DNA of 6,236 nucleotides from an uncultured Litorilinea sp. (GTDB lineage Bacteria; Chloroflexota; Anaerolineae; Caldilineales; Caldilineaceae), in contig CAMPHP010000208.1 in the NCBI GenBank assembly GCA_946885925.1, positions 1-6,236 of the forward strand, read 5' to 3'. The notes under the pieces were generated by a model. It had not been told where the DNA came from and searched no databases. It saw only the letters and a program-made list of their open reading frames with translations. The translations under genes and the position numbers were made by a program. Within the stretch, counting starts at the first letter, position 1. Every line of letters begins with the position of its first letter. Shown one piece after another: positions 1-5,602 of this stretch.

Positions 1-1311
1 GCGCAGGCTGATCACTCCGGGCCGCAGATGGACTTTGACCGCTTTGGTCAGTACAAGCCGTCAGCCTCTCCGGAGTGGCTTCGTACTCCTTCTGCAAGAT
101 TTTCACGTACATGCCCGTTTTCACCCGGGGCGAAGAATGAGGACGAGTTGGCCGCGGAGCAGTTCCCTACTGCCCAACATCATGATCCTTTGATAGGAAG
201 ATACCAAACAGCCTACGTAGGCTATGTTGCGGAAGAGAACTTTCGCGAGTGGGGCAGTTCGGGAGGGATGGTCAGTTGGGCCGCGACAGAGTTGTTACGC
301 AAAGGGTTAGTTGATGGCGTGGCGCATGTCGTAGCAACCTCCAATCCTCAAGAGGAGCAACGCTTCTTTCGGTACCAGATTTCGCGTACGGAGGAGGCGG
401 TTCGTACCGGCGCGAAGTCTCGATATTATCCAGTTGAACTCTCGGAAGTGATCAAAACGATCCATTCAGAGCCAGGTCGTTATGCTGTAATTGGCGTTCC
501 GTGTTTTATTAAGGCTTTGCATCTCCTACGCGCTGAAGATGCCGTGCTGCATGAACGGGTCGTCTTTACCCTTGGCCTTTTTTGCGGGCACATGAAAAGT
601 GCGCGCATGGTGGAGAGCTTTGCTTGGCAGATGGGTGTTTCAGTAGAGGAGATTGAACGCGTCGACTATCGTCTCAAGAACCCTGATCGTCCAGCAAATT
701 GGTATACAACCCATTTCACCCTGCGCGATGGCAGGACGGTCTGGAAAGATTGGTGGCATTTAGTCGATGGGGATTGGGGTGCAGGTTTTTTCCAGAATTC
801 GGCCTGTAATTTCTGCGACGACGTAGTTGCCGAGACGGCAGATATCTCCTTCGGAGATGCCTGGGCAGAGCCTTATTCGTCCGATGGACGAGGCACAAAT
901 GTCATTGTCGTACGCTCGCCTATCTTGCAAGAGCTTATCACGGCTGCGATTGATGAAGGTCGTCTGAAATTGGAGCCTGTGGATAACAAGTTTGTGGAGC
1001 AAACGCAAGCCGCTGGCTTTAGGCAGCGTAGGGAGGGACTTGCTTATCGCCTTAGTTGGCCGCGTTTTGGAATTCAGCCGCGCAAACGCGTTGCGCCAGA
1101 TTCTCGAACGCTTTCTTTCCGGCGCAAGTTCATCTACAGGATGCGAAGCCAGATTACGACATGGAGCCATCGCATGTTCTGGCTTGCCCGGCTGGCTCGA
1201 AGACCAGCAATCTACATCCGGTGGGCCTCTATGGCACTAACCATCTATCATGGGCTAGCCTATTCCCGCGGCAAACTCGGTAAGCTAATTGACCGCCTCG
1301 GGATACATTGA
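1..1311 (+). CDS. Coenzyme F420 hydrogenase/dehydrogenase beta-subunit (FrhB)-like protein, 5'-partial
   Basis: This is a probable flavin and Fe-S oxidoreductase of the FrhB/FdhB-like family. Relatives include the F420-reducing hydrogenase beta subunit and many uncharacterised proteins, some in polysaccharide clusters. The frame is open to position 1, and the first Met (nt 28) falls in the family's internal 'M-x-x-D-x-x-G-x-x-x-P' stretch (MDFDRFGQYKP). I therefore read the start, and probably an N-terminal Cys-rich ferredoxin-like part, as lying off the window. Counting from that Met, visible signatures are CPF (C29) followed by NEDEL, WGSSGGMVS (75-83), AVIGVPCF (C159), LGLFCGHMKS (C186), and CNFC (C260, C263) leading into ADISFGDAW (271-279). 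The next segment, GTNVIVVRS, is also typical. The last ~90 residues are rich in Arg/Lys and aromatic residues with a hydrophobic patch, possibly a membrane-associating tail. The substrate is unknown. It is convergent with the transporter operon. Confidence 0.85.
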   Translation, partial: AQADHSGPQMDFDRFGQYKPSASPEWLRTPSARFSRTCPFSPGAKNEDELAAEQFPTAQHHDPLIGRYQTAYVGYVAEENFREWGSSGGMVSWAATELLRKGLVDGVAHVVATSNPQEEQRFFRYQISRTEEAVRTGAKSRYYPVELSEVIKTIHSEPGRYAVIGVPCFIKALHLLRAEDAVLHERVVFTLGLFCGHMKSARMVESFAWQMGVSVEEIERVDYRLKNPDRPANWYTTHFTLRDGRTVWKDWWHLVDGDWGAGFFQNSACNFCDDVVAETADISFGDAWAEPYSSDGRGTNVIVVRSPILQELITAAIDEGRLKLEPVDNKFVEQTQAAGFRQRREGLAYRLSWPRFGIQPRKRVAPDSRTLSFRRKFIYRMRSQITTWSHRMFWLARLARRPAIYIRWASMALTIYHGLAYSRGKLGKLIDRLGIH

Positions 1312-1352
1312 TTGCCTCTCCATGCCAATTTTAACTCGCCTCCGAAATAAAT

Positions 1353-1366
1353 CCGATACAAATCGG
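1353..1366 (-). terminator. Weak candidate terminator hairpin for the ABC operon
   Basis: A 5-bp inverted repeat (CCGAT, 4-nt loop, ATCGG) lies about 83 nt past the stop of the last transporter gene. Read on the minus strand it is followed by ATTTATTTC, a loosely T-rich tract. The stem is short for an intrinsic terminator, so the call is tentative. Confidence 0.25.
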
Positions 1367-1371
1367 TCTAT

Positions 1372-1407
1372 CAAACGCTCGCCCGCGCAGCATGATTGAA
1401 GCGTTTG
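1372..1407. repeat. 8-bp inverted repeat in the convergent junction
   Basis: CAAACGCT at 1372-1379 is the exact reverse complement of AGCGTTTG at 1400-1407, separated by 20 nt. On the minus strand it sits 42 nt after the final stop codon of the operon and just ahead of the smaller hairpin at 1353-1366. Together they could form a 3'-end structure on the importer mRNA. The long loop makes it weak alone, and an 8-bp match could be chance. Confidence 0.3.
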
Positions 1408-1448
1408 TGCCTGGCTCTCCCTGAGTATTTTGGTGCAGGCTCCAACTG

Positions 1449-2474
1449 CTAATGCACGCGCCCGTTGAGCTTGAAGACTGTATCCATTTCTTCACTGCCG
1501 ATAGTGGGAGAATCCTCATAGAGGAAGCATGCTACGGCGCGATGCTCTTCGGTTCGATAGAGCGGGGGGGCCTGGAGCAGACATTTATGCATTGCCGCTG
1601 GACAGCGATCAGCGAATTTGCACGCACCGGACTCGGGTCTTTTCTGCGGGAAGGCCGCTTTATCTTCTGCTTTCCAGGGCTGATCCGGGTTTGGATTCGG
1701 CATCGACCCGACCAGAAGCTGCGTGTAGGGATGGCTCGGCTTCTGGACAACTCCCTCCACGCCACCCACTTCGGCCACCGAACCGCGATACATGACAATG
1801 ATATTGTCACCGATCTGAAATGCCGTGGCGAGATCATGGGTGATGTAGACGATGGAGATTCCGAACTCCATTTTGAGCCGTTGTAGACTGCCGAGTACGG
1901 TAGCGCGCAGGGAGGCGTCAATCATGGAGACAGGCTCATCGGCGAGAATGATGCTGGGCTTGATGATCATGGCGCGAGCAACCATGACACGCTGCCGCTG
2001 ACCACCACTGAGCTGGTGAGGATAGCGGCCAAGGGTTTCCTCGGGACGCAATCCGACGGTCTCCAGCGCCTCCTCGATCATCGTCCACTTTTGCTCATTC
2101 GAGTTGGCGAGCTTCAGGTAGTCGATGGGCATGGTGAGTACATGCTCGACACGGTAGAACGGGTTGTAGACCTCGAACGGATCCTGAAAGATCACCTGGA
2201 CATCGGTGAGAAATGCGCGGGTTTCGTTCTTGGAGAGTTTTTGCAGGTCCTGCCCTTTATACAAGATTGTGCCGGTCGTGGGAGCGATGGCACCGAAGAG
2301 AAGGCGGGCAAGCGTGGTCTTGCCGCTGCCACTCTCGCCGACGACAGCTGTAATCGTGGCTGGATCAGACTCAATGGCCATGGAAAAGGCTTCCAGTGCG
2401 ACAGTCTTGGCCTTGTCGAACAGGCCTCCACCAAAGATTTTAGTGACCCTTTGCGCTTCTAACAGTGCAGTCAT
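1449..2474 (-). CDS. Peptide/nickel ABC transporter ATP-binding protein (DppF/OppF type)
   Basis: This is the second cytoplasmic ATPase of the importer, 341 aa, normal for the family. In order it has Walker A GESGSGKTT (46-54), Q-loop VIFQDP (Q97), ABC signature LSGGQRQR (155-162), Walker B IILADEP (175-181), D-loop SMID (183-186) and H-loop THD (H213). Next comes the oligopeptide/dipeptide C-terminal extension, recognised by HPYTQLL (248-254) and four cysteines (C285, C291, C298, C316) in the spacing seen in Dpp/Opp ATPases. I chose the ATG at 2474 over the in-frame TTG at 2489. GAGGAG sits 7 nt before the ATG, and the TTG lies inside the upstream gene's stop/RBS overlap. It follows the DppD-type gene after 11 bp and is the last gene of the operon. 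The FQDPFEVYNP stretch is the OppF-side hallmark that separates it from its partner. The transported solute cannot be told from the ATPase. Confidence 0.95.
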   Translation of the reverse strand: MTALLEAQRVTKIFGGGLFDKAKTVALEAFSMAIESDPATITAVVGESGSGKTTLARLLFGAIAPTTGTILYKGQDLQKLSKNETRAFLTDVQVIFQDPFEVYNPFYRVEHVLTMPIDYLKLANSNEQKWTMIEEALETVGLRPEETLGRYPHQLSGGQRQRVMVARAMIIKPSIILADEPVSMIDASLRATVLGSLQRLKMEFGISIVYITHDLATAFQIGDNIIVMYRGSVAEVGGVEGVVQKPSHPYTQLLVGSMPNPNPDQPWKAEDKAAFPQKRPESGACKFADRCPAAMHKCLLQAPPLYRTEEHRAVACFLYEDSPTIGSEEMDTVFKLNGRVH

Positions 2475-2481
2475 GGTAGGA

Positions 2482-2487
2482 CTCCTC
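2482..2487 (-). promoter_or_regulatory. Ribosome binding site of the DppF-type gene
   Basis: GAGGAG on the minus strand, 7 nt before the ATG at 2474. It overlaps the TGA stop (2486-2488) of the upstream ATPase gene, so ribosomes finishing that gene arrive on this site. This decides for the ATG over the TTG five codons upstream. Confidence 0.75.
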
Positions 2488-3493
2488 AAGACGCGAAATG
2501 GCAGGCGGCCCAGGTTTCGGGCTGGATTTCGCGCAGGGGCGGAACCTCAGTGCGGCACCGCGCTTCCGCCATAGGACATCGTGGATGGAATACGCAGCCT
2601 GGAGGTACATTGAGTAGAGAAGGCGGCAGGCCAGGAATGCCCACGAAGTCGCCTTTGACCTCAGTGGAGGGCAGGCTGGAGAGAAGCAGCTGTGTGTATG
2701 GATGCCGCGGGTTCCGGTAGATCTCACGCATGGGCGAGACCTCCATCAGATGACCAGCATACATAACCCCCAAGCGTTCGACGAACTGAGCCATGAGACC
2801 CATATCGTGCCCGACGAGGATCACCGAGGCACCGATCTTGGTCTGGACATCTCGGAGCGTTTCCATCACCTGGCGCTGAACGACTACATCAAGAGCACTG
2901 GTCAATTCGTCGGCGATAATAACCCTTGGCGTGAGGCTAATGGCAATGGCGATGATGACACGCTGTTTCATGCCGCCGCTGAGTTCGTGGGGGAACATGT
3001 CCGCCACTTGCGGCGATAGGCCCACAGTGGCGAGCAGGGCGGCGATTCTCTCGTCTAGTTCGCTATTGGAGAGCTTGATACCATGGTCACGCAAACCTAG
3101 TTTGATCTGAGTGCGAACCCGCATAACAGGGTTGAGCGAGTTCATGGAGCCTTGGGCAACCAGCGCGATCTCGGACAGCCGTAGCTGTTTCATGCGCGAT
3201 TCAGGCATAGCCAGGAGATCGGTGTCACCAAGCCAGATGTTGCCGGAGACAACACGCGCAGGCGGCTTGAGCAGGCGCATGACGGTCAGAGCCATGGTGG
3301 ACTTCCCTGATCCGGATTCGCCCACCAGTCCCAAGCGCTCCTGGGCGCGCAAGGTGAAGGAGATGTTTTCAACAGCATGGACAGGGCCGCGTGGTGTGTC
3401 GTAGTAGACGGTCAGATTTTCGACTCGTAGGGCGTCAGTCTTATCGCTGTCACTGGTACCGTCGACGATTTCATGCGAGAAGTGGCTGGCCAT
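2486..3493 (-). CDS. Peptide/nickel ABC transporter ATP-binding protein (DppD/OppD type)
   Basis: This is the first cytoplasmic ATPase of the importer, 335 aa. It has Walker A GESGSGKST (58-66), a Q-loop with Q114 in VAQGSMNSLNP, signature LSGGMKQR (171-178), Walker B VIIADE (191-196), D-loop SALD (199-202) and H-loop GHD (H229). The C-terminal extension contains HPYTQLLLSSLP (264-275) and cysteines C300, C306, C313 and C331, a pattern linked in some DppD proteins to an Fe-S cluster. The 'Q-G-S/A-M-N-S-L-N-P' Q-loop is the OppD-side hallmark. The ATG at 3493 overlaps by one base the TAA of the DppC-type gene (TAATG), with AGGAG 9 nt upstream, indicating translational coupling. Two residues differ from the commonest consensus: Leu replaces Pro after the Walker B Glu (DELTSALD), and Gly precedes the switch His (GHD rather than THD). 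All catalytic residues are present, so it should be active. Confidence 0.95.
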   Translation of the reverse strand: MASHFSHEIVDGTSDSDKTDALRVENLTVYYDTPRGPVHAVENISFTLRAQERLGLVGESGSGKSTMALTVMRLLKPPARVVSGNIWLGDTDLLAMPESRMKQLRLSEIALVAQGSMNSLNPVMRVRTQIKLGLRDHGIKLSNSELDERIAALLATVGLSPQVADMFPHELSGGMKQRVIIAIAISLTPRVIIADELTSALDVVVQRQVMETLRDVQTKIGASVILVGHDMGLMAQFVERLGVMYAGHLMEVSPMREIYRNPRHPYTQLLLSSLPSTEVKGDFVGIPGLPPSLLNVPPGCVFHPRCPMAEARCRTEVPPLREIQPETWAACHFAS

Positions 3494-4410
3494 TACGCAC
3501 GTCTCCTAAGCCGTGGATTGGCGACCTCGTCGAGGCCAATTGTGATCAGAAATAAGCTGATGAAGAGGATAGCGATCACGACAATAGGCGGCAGCCACCA
3601 CCACCACCAGCCATTGATAACCGCGGCGTTGTACTGGACCCAGAAGATTGTCATACCAATGGTCGGATCGTCCATGGGTCCCAGTCCCAGCACTTCGAGA
3701 CCGATGGACGCGAGTACGGCTGCGGACACTGCGATCACCAACGACGAGGCAAGATAGGGGAGAAGGTTGGGCAAGATTTCTTTTAGAATGATTGCGCGTC
3801 CCGGCATACCGGACAACCGAGCGATCTGCACATAGCTGCGTTCGCGCAGCGACAGGACTTGGGAGCGGATCGTACGCGCCGGATAGAGCCATGCCAGCGC
3901 AGCCACAACCAATGCCATCTGATTGACAGTGAGTGACTCTGGAATCACCATGGCGACGGTGATGAGGACCATGAGGCCCGGGATGGTGAGGCCGACGTCA
4001 ACGATACCGCGCAAGGTGGCATCGACCCATCCGCCATAGTAGGCACTGACAAAACCAATCGTGGCTCCGAGGGTAACGCCAAGAAACCCGGCGATGAGAC
4101 CAACGCGCAGCGTCAGCGGCGTGCCGACGACCATGACGGCGAAGAGGTTGCGCCCCTGCTTGTCGCTGCCGAAGGGCAATTCCCAAGAGGGAGGCTTTAG
4201 TGGCGACACCGATACGGGACGCGCCTGCTCGATATCGACGAAGAGGCGTCCGATGAAGGATGAAAATAACAGAATAAAGAAGAGCACAAGACCCACGACC
4301 AGTGACGGGTTGCGCCGGAAATAGCGTATCACGACGTCAACTCTTTCTCTCGCACTGTTCTCTTGTACGATCAGGGATCTGCGCTCAATAGGCTCGATTG
4401 TAGTCGCCAT
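3493..4410 (-). CDS. Peptide/nickel ABC transporter permease (DppC/OppC type)
   Basis: This is the second inner-membrane channel subunit, 305 aa. A cytoplasmic N-terminus (1-35) leads into membrane segment 1 (about 37-56). Then comes the DppC hallmark PFGSDKQGRNLF (79-90; consensus GTDxLGRD). Further hydrophobic segments lie around 95-122, 137-157 and 165-178, followed by the EAA-type coupling loop YVQIARLSGMPGRAIILKE (193-211) and PNLLPYL. Two last segments run from about 222 to 243 and from 273 to 293. Five consecutive Trp (268-272) precede the last segment. The frame is open 57 codons further upstream, but that stretch overlaps the DppB-type gene and has no permease character. The ATG at 4410 starts 1 bp after that gene's TAA, with GGAAAGG 5 nt upstream, and gives the normal family length. 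The stop overlaps the next gene's start (TAATG). Confidence 0.95.
   Translation of the reverse strand: MATTIEPIERRSLIVQENSARERVDVVIRYFRRNPSLVVGLVLFFILLFSSFIGRLFVDIEQARPVSVSPLKPPSWELPFGSDKQGRNLFAVMVVGTPLTLRVGLIAGFLGVTLGATIGFVSAYYGGWVDATLRGIVDVGLTIPGLMVLITVAMVIPESLTVNQMALVVAALAWLYPARTIRSQVLSLRERSYVQIARLSGMPGRAIILKEILPNLLPYLASSLVIAVSAAVLASIGLEVLGLGPMDDPTIGMTIFWVQYNAAVINGWWWWWLPPIVVIAILFISLFLITIGLDEVANPRLRRRA
3503..3507 (-). promoter_or_regulatory. Ribosome binding site of the DppD-type gene
   Basis: AGGAG on the minus strand, 9 nt before the ATG at 3493 and inside the last codons of the DppC-type gene. With the TAATG stop-start overlap it points to coupled translation of permease and ATPase. 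Confidence 0.65.
3595..3609 (-). repeat. Trinucleotide repeat (CCA)5, read as five TGG Trp codons
   Basis: Five perfect CCA units on the plus strand are read on the minus strand as TGG x5, giving Trp268-272 of the DppC-type permease at the membrane boundary before its last helix. Trp has only one codon, so a Trp run necessarily creates this repeat. The repeat is therefore explained by the protein rather than by independent DNA function. Confidence 0.8.
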
Positions 4411-4411
4411 G

Positions 4412-5416
4412 TTAGCCTTTCCGATAGGTGATCCGTGGGTCCAGCAACGGATAGACGATGTCGAGAACGAAGGTCGCCAGGCCAATGGAAACGATGACGA
4501 CGAACACGATACCCTGGACCAGGAAGTAGTCAGCGCCCCGGATGCCTTGGTAGAGCACTGTACCGATGCCCGGATAGCCAAAGATAACCTCGACTAACAC
4601 GGCTCCGCCTACGATACCACCCAGGGAGAGTGCCAGTGCCGTCACTTGGGGCAGCAAGGCGTTGCGGATGGCGTAGCGGGTGAAGATAGTCGTGTCACGC
4701 AGCCCCATGGCGTCGGCGTAGATCACATAATCCTCTCCCTGAGTCATCACCATCATGGCGCGCATTCCCATGGCCCAGAAGCCGAGACCTACGAGGAGAA
4801 TAGAGAGGGCCGGCAACATGGAATGCCAGATCACATCTGACACAAATCGCCATGTGAGCGTGGGGATGGTGCCCGGCGTGTAGCCGCCAAACATGGGAAA
4901 CACGCCGAGGTAGAAGCCGAACACGTAGACGAGGATCAGGCCCAGCAAGAAATAGGGAATCGCCGTCATCATCAGAATAGGCGGCATGATGTAGCTGAGA
5001 AACTTCGGCGTGTTCGGCCACGCCATCAACGCTCCTAGGAAGTTGCCAATGAGAAAGGCCAGAATCGTGGTGGTGAGCAGCAGCGCTATTGTCCAGGGAA
5101 TAGCCTCTGCGATCATATCAGCGACTCGACGTGGATAGTTGACGATCGAATAGTTGAAATCGAATCGCGACATGTCGGACAAGTAAGTGAGATATTGCTT
5201 CCATAAGGGCTGGTCAATACCGAACTTGGCCTCGAACTCCGCGATCATATCTTCCAGACCTGCCTGCACAGAGCCACTGAGGGATGCTTGCGCAATCAAC
5301 TTCTCGCGCACCGGATTCACCCCGCCCAGTCGCGGCAAGAGGAAGTTGAAGGTGGCGGCAGCCCAGACGACCACCAAGAAGATTAGGAAGCGTCGGAATA
5401 TATAGGTAACGCTCAT
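4412..5416 (-). CDS. Peptide/nickel ABC transporter permease (DppB/OppB type)
   Basis: This is the first inner-membrane channel subunit, 334 aa. Membrane segment 1 is at about 10-27 in the typical YIFRRFLIFLVVVWAAATF start. A long extracytoplasmic loop contains the family motif FGIDQPLWKQYLTYL (65-79). More membrane segments follow around 108-132, 143-168 and 199-216. The EAA coupling loop runs from about 229 to 257 (YADAMGLRD, then YAIRNALLPQ). The hallmark EVIFGYPGIG (276-285) and the closing DIVYPLLDPRITY complete the family pattern. The start could be GTG at 5419 or ATG at 5416. AGGAG spaced 6 nt from the ATG but only 3 nt from the GTG favours the ATG. It lies 186 bp after the binding-protein stop and 1 bp before the DppC-type gene. 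The loop before residue 65 is polar and somewhat longer than in E. coli-type proteins as I remember them. Confidence 0.95.
   Translation of the reverse strand: MSVTYIFRRFLIFLVVVWAAATFNFLLPRLGGVNPVREKLIAQASLSGSVQAGLEDMIAEFEAKFGIDQPLWKQYLTYLSDMSRFDFNYSIVNYPRRVADMIAEAIPWTIALLLTTTILAFLIGNFLGALMAWPNTPKFLSYIMPPILMMTAIPYFLLGLILVYVFGFYLGVFPMFGGYTPGTIPTLTWRFVSDVIWHSMLPALSILLVGLGFWAMGMRAMMVMTQGEDYVIYADAMGLRDTTIFTRYAIRNALLPQVTALALSLGGIVGGAVLVEVIFGYPGIGTVLYQGIRGADYFLVQGIVFVVIVSIGLATFVLDIVYPLLDPRITYRKG
4416..4422 (-). promoter_or_regulatory. Ribosome binding site of the DppC-type gene
   Basis: GGAAAGG on the minus strand, 5 nt before the ATG at 4410 and inside the last codons of the DppB-type gene. It is less canonical than the AGGAG sites of its neighbours. 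It supports the ATG at 4410 rather than a start further upstream, and suggests dependence on ribosomes finishing the preceding permease gene. Confidence 0.55.
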
Positions 5417-5421
5417 CACCG

Positions 5422-5427
5422 TCTCCT
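5422..5427 (-). promoter_or_regulatory. Ribosome binding site of the DppB-type gene
   Basis: AGGAGA on the minus strand. AGGAG is 6 nt from the ATG at 5416 and 3 nt from the alternative GTG at 5419, so the ATG is the likelier start. Because the upstream gene ends far away, this site must recruit ribosomes independently. Confidence 0.7.
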
Positions 5428-5433
5428 ATCTGG

Positions 5434-5453
5434 ACGGATTTTTACGGATTTCT
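5434..5453. repeat. Imperfect 10-bp tandem repeat
   Basis: ACGGATTTTT (5434-5443) is followed directly by ACGGATTTCT (5444-5453), with one mismatch, and a degraded third unit (GCCGGATGCG) may follow. It lies just upstream of the permease RBS. It could be replication slippage in non-coding DNA, and no function is visible. Confidence 0.4.
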
Positions 5454-5516
5454 GCCGGATGCGATTCACTCAAACTTGCTAACGACAAGAGTATTGGGAT
5501 ACTTCGCTGCTTCACT

Positions 5517-5542
5517 CACAAATTGCGACCACAAATTGCGAC
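5517..5542. repeat. Perfect 13-bp tandem direct repeat (two copies)
   Basis: CACAAATTGCGAC occurs at 5517-5529 and again immediately at 5530-5542 with no mismatch. The 13-bp unit does not match a helical turn, so a tandem operator on one DNA face is not strongly suggested. A recent slippage duplication is the simplest reading, but a two-site regulator or RNA-binding target between the binding protein and permease genes is possible. Confidence 0.7.
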
Positions 5543-5544
5543 GT

Positions 5545-5566
5545 CTGCCTGCCCTGTGAGAGGCAG
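5545..5566. repeat. 6-bp inverted repeat overlapping the main stem-loop
   Basis: CTGCCT (5545-5550) pairs with AGGCAG (5561-5566) across a 10-nt loop. It shares positions 5564-5566 with the base of the strong stem-loop at 5564-5589, so the two hairpins cannot both form fully. The strong hairpin should dominate, so this is probably incidental. Confidence 0.3.
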
Positions 5567-5589
5567 TGGTCCCGGCACCGGGACCACTG
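5564..5589 (-). promoter_or_regulatory. Strong intercistronic stem-loop downstream of the binding-protein gene
   Basis: CAGTGGTCCCGG (5564-5575) is the exact reverse complement of CCGGGACCACTG (5578-5589), with two bases between. This gives a realistic hairpin of 11 GC-rich pairs and a 4-nt loop. In the transcript it begins 13 nt after the binding-protein stop. The bases after it on the minus strand are CCTCTCAC, not a U-run, so it is not a textbook intrinsic terminator. By analogy with hairpins between binding-protein and permease genes in other ABC operons, it may block 3' exonucleases or partly attenuate transcription. Either would raise the binding protein relative to the permeases. The structure is seen; the role is inferred. 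Confidence 0.7.
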
Positions 5590-5602
5590 TGCATAAAATA
5601 TT

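Larger units (their letters stand above)
1312..1448. other. Convergent intergenic region
   Basis: This 137-bp gap separates the ends of the FrhB-like gene (+) and the last transporter gene (-). It holds no credible ORF or RNA gene. Two short inverted repeats (1353-1366 and 1372-1407) are the only visible structures and may serve transcription termination. Neither is followed by a clean T-run on the plus strand, so a terminator for the FrhB-like gene is not evident. Confidence 0.6.
5417..5602. other. Intercistronic region between binding protein and permease genes
   Basis: This 186-bp gap is by far the longest inside the operon. In transcription order it contains a strong stem-loop (5564-5589), a perfect 13-bp tandem repeat (5517-5542), a weaker 10-bp tandem repeat (ACGGATTTTT/ACGGATTTCT, 5434-5453, 9 of 10 matching) and the permease RBS. 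I see no small ORF with a good RBS and no clear sigma70-type promoter pair. Confidence 0.6.

Noticed and set aside
28..30. ATG at 28 as the start of the FrhB-like gene
   Set aside because: The frame is open upstream and the Met sits inside a motif that is internal in the family. A start here would remove the N-terminal domain and has no AGGAG-like RBS.
1452..1886. Plus-strand open frame of 144 codons opposite the DppF-type gene
   Set aside because: It is antisense to a gene with complete ATPase motifs and has no recognisable domain. Its composition is that of a reading-frame shadow.
2016..2462. Plus-strand open frame of 148 codons inside the same ATPase gene
   Set aside because: It lies opposite Walker A and the Q-loop of the real gene, with no RBS-supported independent start or family likeness.
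3473..3757. His-rich peptide (HHHH) on the plus strand, suggesting a metal-binding small protein
   Set aside because: The His run is the complementary reading of the TGG x5 Trp codons of the permease. No RBS or further metal-binding pattern supports it.
4411..4581. 57-codon in-frame N-terminal extension of the DppC-type permease
   Set aside because: It would overlap the DppB-type gene. Its residues are Ser/Trp-rich shadow sequence without permease character, and the ATG at 4410 has a suitable RBS and gives the usual family length.
5440..5530. Possible sigma70-type promoter for the permease genes (TTGTGA ... AATACT on the minus strand)
   Set aside because: The spacing is about 20 bp and the boxes match poorly. 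An internal promoter cannot be supported from sequence alone.
5517..5542. Start of a CRISPR or longer repeat array
   Set aside because: There are only two 13-bp copies, directly abutting with no spacers.
5564..5589. Intrinsic terminator after the binding-protein gene
   Set aside because: The stem is strong but no T-run follows on either strand, so it is listed as a stem-loop with a likely stabilising or attenuating role instead.
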